The notes: generated by a model not told the origin, from the sequence alone. A stretch of 64,000 nucleotides of DNA from Stomoxys calcitrans (GCF_963082655.1 NC_081555.1:145305442-145369441), one strand, 5' to 3'; counted from the first letter of the stretch, positions 20,785 through 32,305 are shown. A program made the numbers and translations.

Positions 20785-22711
20785 GATCTGTGCGATATTG
20801 CAGAAGTATGTCAAGGCCCTTAACCTAACTCACTGTCCCAAATTTCGGCGACATCGGACAATAAATGAGCATTTTAAGGGCCCAAAACCATAAATCAAGA
20901 AATTGGTCTATATGGCAGCTATATCCAAATCTGATCCGATCTGGACCAAATTGAAGAAAGTTATCGAAAGGGCTAACACAACTCATTGTCCCAAATTACA
21001 GCAAAATCGGATAATAAATGTGGCTTTTATGGGCCTAACACCATAAATCGAAGGATCGGTCTATATGGCAGCAATATCCAAATCTGGACCGATCTGAGCC
21101 AAATTGACGGAGGATGTTAACGGACCTTACACAACTCACTGTCCCAAATTTCAGGAAAATCGGATAATAAATGTGGCTTTTATGGGCCTTAGGCCCTTAA
21201 TCGGAGGATCGGTCTATATGGCAGCTATATCCAAATCTGAACCGATCTAGGCCAAATTAACGGAGGAAGTCAAAGGGCCTAACACAACTCACTGACCCAA
21301 ATTTCAGCAAAATCGGTTAATAAATGTGGCTTTTATGGGTCTTAGGCCCTAAATTGGAGGATCGGTCTATATGACAGCTATATCCAAATCTGAACCGATC
21401 TGAGCCAAATTAACGAAGGATGTTGAAGGGCCTAACACAACTCACTGTCCCAAATTATAGCAAAATCGGACAATAAATGTGGCTTTTATGGGCCTAAGAG
21501 CCTAAATTTGAGGATCGGTCTATATAGCAGCTATATCCAAATCTGAACCGATCTTAGCCATATTGACGGAAGATGTCGAAGGGCATAAGACAACTCACTG
21601 TCCCAAATTTCAGCAAAATTGGATAATAAATGTGGCTTTTATGGGCCTAGGACCCTAAATCGGAGGATCGGTCTATATGACAGCTATATCCAAATCTGGA
21701 CCGATCTGAGCCAAATTGACGGAGGATGTTAAAGGGCCTAACACAACTCACTGTCCAAAGTTTCAGCAAAATCGGATAATAAATGTGGCTTTTATTGGCC
21801 TAAGACCCTAAATCGGCGGATCGGTCTATATGGCAGCTATATCCAAATCTGAACCGATCTGAGCCAAATTAACGAAGGATGTCGAAGGGCCTAACACAAC
21901 TTACTGCCCCAAATTTCAACAAAATCGGATAAAAAATGTGGCTTTTATGGGCCTAAGACCCTAAATCGGCGGATCGGTCTATATGGGGGCTATATCAAGA
22001 TATAGTCCGATATAGCCCATCTTCGAACTTAACCTGCTTATGGACAAAAAAAGAATCTGTGCAAAATTTCAGCTCAATATCTCTATTTTTAAAGACTGTA
22101 GCGTGATTTCAACAGACAGACGGACAGACGGACAGACGGACAGACGGACGGACATGTCTAGATCGTCTTAGATTTTTACGCTGATCAAGAATATATATAC
22201 TTTATAGGGTCGGAAATGGATATTTCGATGTGTTGCAAACGGAATGACAAAATGAATATACCCCCATCCGTCGGTGGTGGGTATAAAAAGAATCAGTATA
22301 ACGTTTCAATTCAAAATCTCCATTTTTAAAGACTCGAGCGCGATCTCAACAGACAGACGGACAGACGGACGGACATGTCTAGATCGTCTTAGATTTTTAC
22401 GCTGATCAAGAATATATATACTTTATGGGGTCGGAAATGGAGGCCACCGTAGCGCAGAGGTTAGCATGTCCGCCTATGACGCTGAACGACTGGGTTCGAA
22501 TCCTGGCGAGACCATCAGAAAAAATTTTCAGCGGTGGTTTTCCCCTCCTAATGCTGGCGACATTTGTGAGGTACTATGCCATGTAAAACTTCTCTCCACA
22601 GAGGTGTTGCAGTGCGGCTCGCCGTTCGGACTCGGCTATAAAAAGGAGATCCCTTATTATTGAGCTTAAACTTGAGTCGGACTGCACTCATTGATATGTG
22701 AGCAGTTTGCC
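20785..22711. repeat. Tandem triplication, copy 3 (retains original right flank)
   Basis: It matches copy 2 over its left three quarters. At the right it has AGATCGTCTT, AATATATATAC, GAACGACTGG and CTGGCGAGACC instead. Only here does the SINE continue past GTTTGCC into its complete tail, so this copy holds the ancestral right boundary. Confidence 0.93.
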
Positions 22712-22754
22712 CCTGTTCCTTAGTGGAATGTTCATGGGCAAAATTTGCATTTGC
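22441..22754 (+). mobile_element. Full-length tRNA-derived SINE S with target site duplication
   Basis: The head has an RNA polymerase III box A (22450-22468) and a perfect box B GGTTCGAATCC (22493-22503), with tRNA-like spacing of 43 bp. A body of about 190 bp follows, including GCTGGCGACATTTGTGAGG and CGGACTCGGCTATAAAAAGG. The tail ends CATGGGCAAAATTTGCATTTGC. The SINE sits inside the 5' region of a minus-strand family A element. It is flanked by a perfect 16-bp duplication ATGGGGTCGGAAATGG (22425-22440 and 22755-22770), the mark of LINE-driven target-primed reverse transcription. I do not recognise it as a named family. Confidence 0.93.
22450..22503 (+). promoter_or_regulatory. Internal Pol III promoter (A and B boxes) of the SINE
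   Basis: Box A is TAGCGCAGAGGTTAGCATG and box B is GGTTCGAATCC. The B box matches the tRNA consensus exactly. The anticodon-arm region does not fold convincingly enough to name the parent tRNA, so I do not call a tRNA gene. Confidence 0.85.
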
Positions 22755-22770
22755 ATGGGGTCGGAAATGG

Positions 22771-22839
22771 ATATTTCGATGTGTTGCAAACAGAATGACA
22801 AAATGAATATACCCCCATCCTTCGGTGTTGGGTATAAAA
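22771..22839 (-). mobile_element. 5' terminus of the interrupted family A element
   Basis: After the SINE the host element resumes ATATTTCGATGTGTTGCAAA and ends CCATCCTTCGGTGTTGGG then TATAAAAA. This completes the 5' end of the A element that began near 14981. Confidence 0.85.
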
Positions 22840-23739
22840 AGTCTTCTTGACCAATTGCACACTACTACTATACCTCTAGATGTCATGATTCCATAGCAGT
22901 TGTTTCTCATCAAAAAATTTCCCAAAGCAACTCCAAAATTTTAAAAAATATTTTTTTGTATATTGCACTCTATGTCTAGACTTTACATGCTACAATGCAA
23001 AGAAAACAAATTTTTAAAAACATCACAACTTTTGCCAAACTGATTATGGAGACAAAAATTGTCAAATATATGTCTGATTTTGTTCTATTAACAAAGTTTT
23101 GCCTTAGATTAAAGTAAACAATTCTTTCTTTACCTAGAAGAGTTTCTATGTAGATTTACATGTTGTTGTTGCTGTTGTTGTTGTTGTTGTATCTCTCATC
23201 TCAGGTTAATACGTTAGACCTTAAAGTTGAAGTGCAAACATAAACAAAGTCGCAATTCGTTGAACTCCTGTGTACATGATGTTGATGAAGTAAATTGTTT
23301 TCACCAACCGACATTTTGAATATGCAAATTTTGTGTGAGGGCGCGTGTGTTCAAGAATGCGAATGTCCTTTCCACTCAATATGCTGGGGCTTTGTCTTTG
23401 CAGAAAAGATAACAGCTCTATGGTTTTGATCATGGTTTGTTTTAATTTATCCCACAAAACAGCGCGCTTGTTTCCAGCCATTGGCTTGAGAGTTTATTAA
23501 AAACAAGTTAAGTCAACAGATGCGAAATTTTCTAGGAAATATCTCCAAGACCACCAAAATGCCTAAAGCAAAGGACTATCAGTTAAGAAAATATTTTGAC
23601 TATTGAAGTTGAAGGGAAAAGTCTTACAGCAAAAAAATAAAAGGAAATAAATAAAGCAAGGAAAATAATAATGGTTTCCACATAGAAATTCATTCAACAC
23701 TAGCCGAACCGGGTCCGCTCTGCGGCGCCTTCTGTAATA
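22840..23739. other. Unassigned region with a TTG microsatellite
   Basis: A+T-rich DNA without recognised repeats except a (TTG)n tract at about 23162-23190. The minus frame 23221-23481 has no domain I recognise. Confidence 0.5.
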
Positions 23740-23905
23740 CCTTATAAGGGTTTTGAAAATTTCGCCCTGAATGTGAATATCGAATTCGTGCCATTGTAGC
23801 ATATGTGCGCCTATGATGCTGAATTGCCGTGATTGATCTATATATCCATTTGGCGGGTTTGGAGCGGCCCCGAGGCACCAGGCTACAACAATAGAAACCA
23901 TGTCT
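23740..23905 (-). mobile_element. Family H fragment containing a SINE-head junction
   Basis: The segment CGCCCTGAATGTGAATATCG joins AATTCGTGCCATTGTAGC, then a SINE-head-like CGCCTATGATGCTGAA. The same H-to-SINE junction occurs in the opposite orientation near 42430 and 47200. The right part (ending ACAACAATAGAAACCAT) matches, in reverse, family H sequence at 41753-41830. The minus frames here are reads through this repeat. Confidence 0.6.
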
Positions 23906-23920
23906 TGTTTTTGGTGACGG

Positions 23921-24515
23921 TAGGTTACGTTAGGTTAGGTTGAAAAGAGGATGCAGATATTAATCTGTCCCATGCCACTATAGACATACACTCAAGCCAG
24001 TAATCGTCTTGTTGTGAGCTCTAAAAACTAAAAAGTAACCTCGAGGAAAAAAACTTTCAATTTGTGGGATATGCTCCAACGTCTCATCATTTTCCCCACA
24101 AGCCATATAGATGCTATTACTTGCCCCACCGATTTGGCATAAGTGAGCTCATAGTCTTATGTGTCCCGTTATGACAACAAAAGCTATACTGACCTCCTTC
24201 TTGCTTCCTTTTAGTAACAGCCTCGTCCTCTCACAACCCGGATCACCCCATAAGATTTTCGCCGTCCTACCGAATGTTTCGCTGTTCCACAGTGTGACAT
24301 GTGTTTGTCGCCCACGCGCTTAAATCGGACTGAGTCTACCCTAAAAGGCTTCAGATTAACCAAGTTTATCGACGGCAGTCCTCTGGCCTTCACTGCCAAA
24401 TCGTCTGCCTTTCATTCCCCCTCACTCCATTATGACCCGGCATCCAAACGATGCGAAATGTGCCATCCTCAGAGAGTGCTTTAATCTCCTTCCCACACTC
24501 CTGGTGACTGTAAAA
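23921..24515 (-). pseudogene. LINE 3' fragment (RNase H end and 3' UTR)
   Basis: On the minus strand, codons for LAVKARGLPSIN (with M in place of the first L) match the region just after RNase H in the LINE at 32656-35262. Further 3', sequence common to both includes TTAATATCTGCATCCTCTTT. The copy ends in the tail CAACCTAACCTAACGTAACC (23921-23942 as complement), a short TAACC-type tail. It is 5'-truncated near 24515, as usual for a dead non-LTR insertion. Confidence 0.8.
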
Positions 24516-24516
24516 A

Positions 24517-25688
24517 TGCAAAAAATTTCGAACGAATTGCATAACCAATCTCCGATATCTGGTGTTTTTTAAAAATTAGGGTAATGAGAAGTGCTTTTAA
24601 GGGAGCGATGGCAGCTCAGACATTTCAACTCACATATGGATATAAAACTCGTGCAATATTCCCAAATCCCTTTAATTTAAGCCCCATATTGCCATGGCCG
24701 GTAAATATGAACCGTTTGGAGGGTGTTTTGGGCCTGGGGCGGCAACCGATACTTTTCCCTGAAAATAGATATCAAATTCGTTCTTTACCCCCAAATACCG
24801 TTGATTTGAGCTCCACTTTGCCATAGTCGGATATGAAGTTCAGTATAGGGGGTGCTTTAGGGCGTTACCCCCTAAACTGAACTTCATATCCGACTATGGC
24901 AAAGTGGAGCTCAAAGCAACGGTATTTGGGGGTAAAGAACGAATTTGATATCTATTTTCAGGGCAAAGTACCGGTTTGCCGCCCCAGCCCCAAAACATCC
25001 TCCAAACGGTTCATATTTACCGGCCATGGCAATATGGGGCTCTAGTTAAAGGGATTTGGGAGTGTTGCACTAGTTTGATATCCATATTTGAGTCGAAATG
25101 TCTGAGCTGCCATCGCTCCCCTAAAAGGCCCTTCTCATTACCCTAATTTTTAAAACTAAACACTTGGCTCCAAAATTGGATATCAAATTCGTTTTTTACT
25201 CTCAAATACCTTTAATTTGAGTCCAATATTGTCATAATGAGTCAAATAACCCATTTGACATATCTTTAGGAGGAAAAGCGCCACCTGGATTTGAACGCAA
25301 ATTTTCAATGTCTTATTGTAATCTACTCCCAAATTCCTTTCATTTGGTTTCATATAGCCATGGTCGGCTAATATGCCCATTTAGGGGTATTTGGGGGTGG
25401 GGCGACCTCCCATTACTTGGACCTAATGTTTTATGCCATATTTGTAATCTAATGCCTAATACTTTTCATTTGAGTACCATATTGATAGGAACGCCGAATA
25501 AATCTCTCTAGAGGAGTTTTGGGGTTGGGGCAGCCTGCTGGGTACTTGGACCAAAATTTTACTACGATATTCGTTTTCTAGTCTCCTATACCTTTAATTT
25601 GATAACCATATTGTGCCCATCGGTCCAGTTTTGGCTTTGGGTTGCATTTTTGGGGTAAGGGGGAGAGACCACCCCCTTTTGATATCTA
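24517..25688. repeat. Family H units containing a long palindrome
   Basis: Units of the AATACCTTTCATTTGAGCCC type occupy the right half. The left half is a near-perfect inverted repeat, listed separately. At the right end the sequence breaks at TTTTGATATCTAACAAG, where a family B element is inserted. Confidence 0.75.
24567..25155. repeat. Near-perfect 590-bp palindrome
   Basis: The left arm (24567-24853) starts AAAAATTAGGGTAATGAG and ends TAGGGGGT. The right arm (24867-25155) starts ACCCCCTA and ends CTCATTACCCTAATTTTT. The loop is 13 nt (24854-24866). Mismatches are few; for example TTGATTTGAG against CTCAAAGCAA. The arms are family H sequence related to 41440-41690, so it is a fold-back of one H segment. 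Confidence 0.9.
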
Positions 25689-26262
25689 ACAAGTAAAATC
25701 GTGCTAAGTTTGGCCGGGCCGAATCTTATATACCCTCCACCATGGATCGCATTTGTCGAGTTTTTTCCCGGCATCTCTTCTTAGGCAAAAAAAAAGGATA
25801 AAAGAATAGATTTGCTCTGCCATTAAAGCGATATCAAGATATGGTCCGGCTAGGACCACTATTAAATTATATGCTGGAGACCTGTGTAAAAAGTAAGCCA
25901 ATTCGAATAAGAATTGCTCCCTTTGGAGGCTCAAAAAGTTAAATAGAGAGATCGATTTATATGGGAGCTGTATCATCCTATAGACCGATTCAGACCATAA
26001 CAAACACGTATGTTGATGGTCATGAGAGGATCCGTCGTACAAAATTTCAGGCAAATCGGATAATAATTGCGCCCTCTAGAGGCTCAAGAAGTCAAGACCC
26101 CAGATCGGTTTATATGACAGCTATATCAGGATATGCATCGATTTCATCCGTACTTGGCACAGTTGTTGAAAATCATAACAAAACACCTCATGCAAAATTT
26201 CAGCCAAATCGGATAAGAATTGCGTCCTCTAGTGGCTCAAGAAGTCAAGATCCCAGATCGAC
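25689..26262 (-). mobile_element. Family B element fragment inserted in family H
   Basis: The minus-strand 3' end (ACTTGTT, hairpin, ATGGTGGAGGGTATATAAGA) is at 25689-25745. A few B monomers follow up to about 26258 (AAGATCCCAGATCG). Family H sequence then resumes (ACATGGTCGGTCAATATGCC). The 5' half of B is missing. The closest relatives are the 3' ends at 8630-8894 and 48785-49150. Confidence 0.8.
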
Positions 26263-27930
26263 ATCCACATGGTCGGTCAATATGCCCAATTTAGGGGTGT
26301 TTTGGGTTTTGGGGTGGTCCCCCAAACACTAAGCCCGGAAAATATATCAGCAACGTGCTCTATTCTCATATATCATTTATTTGAACCCCATATTGCCATT
26401 GCCCTCAAAACTGGATATTGATTTCGTTTTCTAATCTCATTTAAACTCCTTATTGCAAAAGTCAGCAAATATGTCCGGTTTGGGGTATTGGACCCAAAAA
26501 CTATAAATATTAAGGTTCCACTCTCTTTAAGACCCAAATTGTCTTGGTGAGCAAATAAGTCCTATTTGGGGGTTGTTATGATGGTGGGACGTCCGCTAGA
26601 CAGTTGGCCCCTAATGTTGATATCAGATACTTGGTGTACTCCCAAATACTTATAATTTTAGCCCCATATTTCCATAGTTGATAAACATGACGGGCTTGGG
26701 GGGTGTTTTGAGTGATGGGCGGCCACTTTGTGAGTTGGCCTTGAAAATATTTATCGGATTCGTGTTCCACTTTAAAAACCCTCTTATTTTAGCCTCATAT
26801 TGCAATAGTCAGAAAATATTTACTATTTAGGTGGTGTTGTGGGGGTGGCGTGGCCCCGTAGACACTATTCGTGCTTTACTCCCAAAGACCTTTCATTTGA
26901 GCCCCATATTGATATGGTCGTAAATTTGTCCGCTTTGGGGGATGTTTTTGGTGAGAGGCGGCCCCCCAAACACTTGGTCCAATATTTGGATATCAGATTC
27001 GTATTCTACGTTCAAATACCTTTTATTTATGCCCCATTCTCCCGTGGTCAGTAAATGAGTCCTGTTTGGGGGGTGTTTTGGGAAAGGGGTGGATCCCCAG
27101 AAATGTGGTCCCACATTTGGATATCAGATTCGTATTCTACTCGCAAGTACCTTTCATTTGACCCATTGTTTTGATAGGTCAAATAACCTATCGGAGGTGA
27201 TTTTAGGAGTTGAAACACCACCTAGGTTCTTGGACACAAAGTTTAATGTCATATTCGTAATCTGCTCTCAAATGCCTATCATTTGAGTTTGATCATGCTA
27301 TGATTGAGTAGTATTTGCATTTGGCGAACTTATCGGGGATGGGGCGACTATTAAATACTTGGACCTCGTTTTTTATGTCATATTCGTAGTCTACTCCCGA
27401 ATACCTTTCATTTGAGTCCTATATTGATATATACGTCCAATATGTCTATTTGGAGCAGTTTTCCTGCTTGGGCTACCCCTTGAATACTTGAATCCAAGTT
27501 TTTATACCACATTCGCTTTCTACTCTCCAATATCTTTCATTTGATACCCATATTGTCCCTATCGCTCAACTTTTGATTTTGGGTGGCGTTTTGTGGTAAC
27601 GGGGGAGGATTCGCCCCCTTCCAACATCAACAAATTTCACAGCCTATACCACCTTCCTGACCATATTCGTAATCTACTCTCGAATACCTTTCATTCGAGC
27701 CCCATATTGTCATTATCGTCCAATAAACCAATTTGGAGGGTTTTGGGGTCGGGGCGGCCCCCCAATTCCTTGAACGCAATTTGAAATATGAAATTTATAC
27801 TCTACTCTTGAATACCTTTCGTTTAAGTCCCATATTGTCCCAATCGGTCCACTCTTATTTTTGGCTGGTACTTTTGGGGTAAGGGGGAGGGTCCGCCCCC
27901 AATGCGATATCAAAAAATTATATAGCCTAT
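26263..27930 (-). repeat. Family H (Helitron-like) unit array, reverse orientation
   Basis: Some twelve degenerate units have landmarks such as ATATCAGATTCGTATTCTAC at 26990 and 27121 (131 bp apart) and CATATTCGTA at about 27248 and 27377. They carry GGGGGTGTTTTGGG and GGGCGGCCCCCCAA stretches. At the right the sequence reaches ATCAAAAAATTATATAGCCT, the reverse of the family H 5' region at about 40765-40800. The 5' tip itself is missing. Confidence 0.7.
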
Positions 27931-28744
27931 TGCTCCTTGCTTTTACTAATCATTTTGTTACTTTTATATTATTTAACAACAATTTTTATTACCCTACTTG
28001 AGCTCATCGATTGTTCGTTGCATACCAAATAGTCTGGATTTTTCACAATTTTGAAATATTCTCGTTTGGCTGTTGGTTGGCTGGTCTGGTTCCATTGAAT
28101 GTGTTCATTCTGCTTCATTGATTGCTTGTCATCAACATCAGATACGTGTAGGAAAACAACAACAACCAAACAACAACAGCAGCAGCAACAACAATCGAAT
28201 TGTTGTTGTCGTATAAAGTTAACCTTTGTTCTTTGTTCTTCCAGATTCGTTTGCAGCCCCATACACACAATCCTCCTTCTGCATTGCATTCTCCTTTTCC
28301 TCTCCTATTTTGTTACAAGAATTTCACCTATTTTGTTCTTTTTTTATGGCTAACCTGAAAAATTGAAGCTGATATGCCTTGACTTGGATTGAGGTCGGTG
28401 ACATTGTGTTTGTCTAGTGTTAGGTTTTCAATTGCATTGCAAATGACATAGGTTCTGCTGAAAGATAAAGTTGACAACACTGCGTCAGCCGATAGCAGTG
28501 GAAAGAGGCAGAGAGAGGGAGAGAGAGAGAATTTAAAACAAGCTTTGAGGTTTTGGTTTGAATGAGAATTATAAGGCCCAGAATGCAAGTTGTTATTTGT
28601 AAGAAAAACATTTTTAATTGATACCAAAGTAAACGAAATCTAAACATAGACAGGTAGTTTTTATATTTTTCTTTTTTTTTTTGTTAAAATTATAAAAGAA
28701 GAGAAGTTGGAGAACAATTATACAAATGCAAGTTAAAGTGCCAT
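27931..28744. other. Unassigned region with CAA/CAG and GA tracts
   Basis: Contains a CAA/CAG tract (about 28155-28193) ending in an inverted repeat CAACAACAAT-CGA-ATTGTTGTTG (28187-28209), and a GA-rich tract near 28508-28530. The frames that read poly-Q or poly-C through the tract are low complexity. No domain recognised. Confidence 0.5.
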
Positions 28745-28984
28745 TATGTTTAACAAGTAACAAGGCGTTACCTCGGGTAACGGCGTACCTCGTGTATATA
28801 CGTAAACCACCTTTCATCAAAAGCCGGTGAAAATTGCATACTTTATGTCCCATAGCAGTTATGTCGAAATATATTCCGATTTGGACGAAATACTTATAAG
28901 CACAAGTCATTGTTCAATTATGTATAACAAAATATTGGTCTTTCTAGTAGCTATATCTAAAAATAAACCGATCTGAACCATATA

Positions 28985-30481
28985 TTGGGTTGCCCAAAAA
29001 TTGCGGGTAATTGCAATTGCGGATTTTTTAAAAGAAAGTAAATGCATTTTTAATAAAACTTAGAATGAACTTTAATCAAATATACTTTTTTATACCCACC
29101 ACCGAAGGATGGGGGTATATTCATTTTGTCATTCCGTTTGCAACACATCGAAATATCCATTTCCGACCCTATAAAGTATATATATTCTTGATCAGCGTAA
29201 AAATCTAAGACGATCTAGACATGTCCGTCCGTCTGTCCGTCTGTCTGTTGAAATCACGCTACAGTCTTTAAAAATTGAGATATTGAGCTGAAATTTTGCT
29301 CAGATTCTTTTTTTGTCCATAAGCAGGTTAAGTTCGAAGATGGGCTATATCGGACTATATCTTGATATAGCCCCCATATAGACCGATCCGCCGATTTAGG
29401 GTCTTAGGCCCATAAAAGCCACATTTATTATCCGATTTTGCTGAAATTTGAAACAGTGAGTTGCGTTGGGCCCTTCGACATCCTTCGTCAATTTGGCTCA
29501 GATCGGTCCAAATTTGGATATAGCTGCCATATAGACCGATCCTCAGATTTAGGGTCTTAGGACCATAAAAGCCACATTTTATATCCGATTTGGATGAAAT
29601 TTGGCGCAGTGAGTTGTGTTAGGCCCTTCAACATTCTTCGTCAATTTGGCCCATATCGGTTCAGATTTGGATATAGCTGCCATATAGACCGATCCTCCGA
29701 TTTATGGTCTTAGGCCCATAAAAGCCACATTTATTATCCGATTTTGCTGAAATTTGGGACAGTGAGTTGCGTTAGGCCAGTCGACATCCTTCGTCAATTT
29801 GGCTTAGATCGGTCCAAATTTGGATATAGCTGCCATATAGACCGATCCTCCGATTTATGGTCTTAGGCCCATAAAAGCCACATTTATTATCCGATTTTGC
29901 TGAAATTTGGGACAGTGATTTGCCTTAGGCCCTTCGATATCTTTCTTCTAGTTGGCCCTGATCGGTTCAGATTTGGATATAGCTGCCATATAGACCGATC
30001 TCTCGATTTAAGGTTTTGGGCCCATAAAAAGCGCATTTATTGTCCGATGTCGCCGAAATTTGGGACAATGACTTGTGTTGGGCCCTTCGATATTTGTCTT
30101 CAATTTGGCTCAGATCGGTCCAGATTTGGATATAGCTGCCATATAGACCGATCTCTCGGTTGAACAATGACTTGTACTTATAAGCATTTGGTCTAAATCG
30201 GATGGTATCTATAGAGCTGCTATGGGGCTTAAGGTATGCATTTTTCACTGTATTTTGACGAAATGTGGTTCACATATATACCCGAGGTGGTGGGTATCCA
30301 AAGTTCGGCCCGGCCGAACTTAACGCCTTCTTACTTGTTTACACTTTTTTTCTAAAGCAAGCTAAAAGTAACAGCTGATAACTGACAGAAGAAAGAATGC
30401 AATTACCGAGTCACAAGATGTGAAAAAATTTGTCAACGCTGACTATATGAAAAATCCGCAATTATTTTTTGGGCAACCCAA
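28985..30481. mobile_element. Mariner MITE M, copy 1, split by a family A element
   Basis: The left end is TTGGGTTGCCCAAAAATTGC and the right end ATTTTTTGGGCAACCCAA, with TA at each flank. The inner sequence (AGAAAGTAAATGCATTTTTA, then CAGCTGATAACTGACAG) matches the other M copies. It is broken in the T-run after CAAATATAC by a complete family A element (29091-30338). Ends of this kind (TTGGGTTG…AATTGCGGATTTTTT) resemble the mellifera subfamily of mariner. Confidence 0.88.
29091..30338 (+). mobile_element. Complete family A element inside MITE M
   Basis: The 5' end is TATACCCACCACCGAAGG, with core, short GTCY tract (29222-29250), seven or so monomers, GGTGGTGGGTAT, hairpin TTCGGCCCGGCCGAA (30304-30318) and ACTTGTT. 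Comparison with the unbroken M at 46472-46707 (CAAATATACTTTTTTACACT) places the insertion in the T-run with no other duplicated target. The 3' monomers are nearly identical to those of the minus-strand element at 10946-12377. Confidence 0.9.
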
Positions 30482-31612
30482 TACAACATGGATGTCGAAA
30501 AGCCTAACATAAGTCACTGAGTCAAATTTCATTTAAATCGGATTTTAAATGCGCCTTTTTTGGGAACAAGAATATAAATCGAGATATCGTTCTATATAGC
30601 AGCCATATGCGAATTTCGGCAACATCTGACAATAAATGCGCCTTTGATGGGCCCACAACATAAAATCGAGAGATCGGTCTACACGGCACCTGTATCCAAA
30701 TCTGGACCGATCACAAGTCACTGTCCCAAATTTCAGCAAAATCGGACAATAAATGCGCTTTTTATGGCCCCAAAACCAAAAAACGAGAGATCGGTCCATA
30801 TGGCAGCTATATTCAAATCTGGACCGATCTGTGCCATGATGCAGAAAAATGTCAAGGGGCTCAACTTTACTCACTGTCCCAAATTTCAGCGACATTGGAC
30901 AATAAATGCTCCTTTTATGGGCCTAAGACCATAAATCGGAGGATCGGTCTATATGGTGGCTATATCCAAATCTATACCGATCTGAGCCAAATTAAAGAAG
31001 GATGTCGTGGGGCCTAACACAACTCACTGTCCCAAATTTCAGCGACATCAGACAATAAATGCTCCTTTTATGGGCCTCAGACCCTAAAAAGGAGGATCGG
31101 TCTACATGGCAGCTATATCCAAATCCGGACCGATCTGGGCCAAATTCGTGAAAGATGTCGAGGGGTCCAACACAACTCATTACCCCAAATTTCAGCTAAA
31201 TCGGATATTAAATGTGGCTTTTATGGCCCCAAGACCCTTAATCGGAGGATCGGTCTATATGGCAGCTATATCCAAATCTGGACCGATCTAAGCCAAATTG
31301 ACGAGGGATGTCGATGGGTCTAACACAACTCACTGTCAAAAATTTCAGCAAAATCGGGTAATAAATGTGGCTTTTATGGGCCTAAGGCCCTAAATCGGCG
31401 AATCGGTCTATATGGGGGCTATATCAAGATATAGTCCGATATAGCTCATCTTCGAACTTAACCTGCTTATGCACAAAAAAAGAATTTGTGCAAAGTTTCA
31501 GCTCAATATCACTATTTTTAAAGACTGAAGCGTGATTTCAACAAACAGACGGACAGACGGACGGACATGTCTAGATCGTCTTAGATTTTTACGCTGATCA
31601 AGAATATATATA

Positions 31613-31837
31613 TTGGGTTGCCCAAAAAGTAGTTGCGGATTTTTCATATAGTCGGCGTTGACAAATTTTTTCACAGCTTGTGACTCTGTAATTGCATTCT
31701 TTCTTCTGTCAGTTATCAGCTGTTACTTTTAGCTTGCTTTAGAAAAAAGTATATTTGATTAAAGTTCATTCTAAGATTTATTAAAAATGCATTTACTTTC
31801 TTTTAAAAAATCCGCAATTACTTTTCGGGCAACCCAA
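31613..31837. mobile_element. Mariner MITE M, copy 2
   Basis: The 225-bp copy has ends TTGGGTTGCCCAAAAAGTAG and CTTTTCGGGCAACCCAA flanked by TA. It is inserted in the 5' core of a family A element. The empty site reads AATATATATACTTTATAGGG in other copies. The internal part is in the opposite orientation to copy 1. Confidence 0.92.
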
Positions 31838-31928
31838 TACTTTATAGGGTCGGAAATGGATATTTCGATGTCTTGCAAACGGAATGACAAAATGAATATA
31901 CCCCCATCCTTCGGTGGTGGGTATAAAA

Positions 31929-32305
31929 ATAAAGAAAGAAAGTCAACCCAAAGAAGCGACCCGAAACACCTTCCATATTTAAAATATGCCAGAGTTATAG
32001 GTTAACAACCAGCAGATTAGGCCTCCCTACCCAGCCATAAATATTCCTAATGGCACAGTATTTGTAATTATTAATTAATGCCATAATTAAAAACATATCA
32101 TTTTCATTCAATTATACAAAGATAACAACAATTATCACAACATTTAGTGATATGGCTTCAACATTATTATTGCTCTCATCATTGGAAACTGAACCCATCC
32201 ACCATCACACAATGCTGCCAGAGAGTCATCTCCAAGGGAGATGACTTCTAGTAAATGCAAAATGAAGTTTATACTTGTGCCTTCTCATAAAGAAGAAGAC
32301 AGAAA
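31929..32305. other. Unassigned spacer
   Basis: A+T-rich sequence without recognised repeats or coding potential. Confidence 0.5.

Larger units (their letters stand above)
28745..31928 (-). mobile_element. Family A element carrying nested insertions
   Basis: The minus-strand 3' end is at 28751 (ACTTGTTA), but its hairpin is scrambled (CCTCGGGTAACGGCGTACCT). The copy then runs through CCGATCTGAACCATATA, is interrupted by M (28985-30481), resumes CAACATGGATGTCGAAAAGC, and continues as monomers to the GTCY tract (31546-31566). It is interrupted again by M (31613-31837) within GAATATATATA / CTTTATAGGG. It ends CCATCCTTCGGTGGTGGG TATAAAAA at 31928. Confidence 0.88.

Noticed and set aside
16917..22711. 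Triplication as a pure assembly artefact
   Set aside because: Ordered marker differences and an 8-bp microsatellite step among the copies are hard to make by assembly error. Long-read proof is still lacking.
23921..23945. TTAGG-type telomere repeat
   Set aside because: GTTAGGTTAGGTT is too short and irregular, and it is the 3' tail of a LINE fragment.
28099..28353. Poly-glutamine protein
   Set aside because: The frame reads a CAA/CAG microsatellite; the opposite strand gives an equally open poly-Cys frame.
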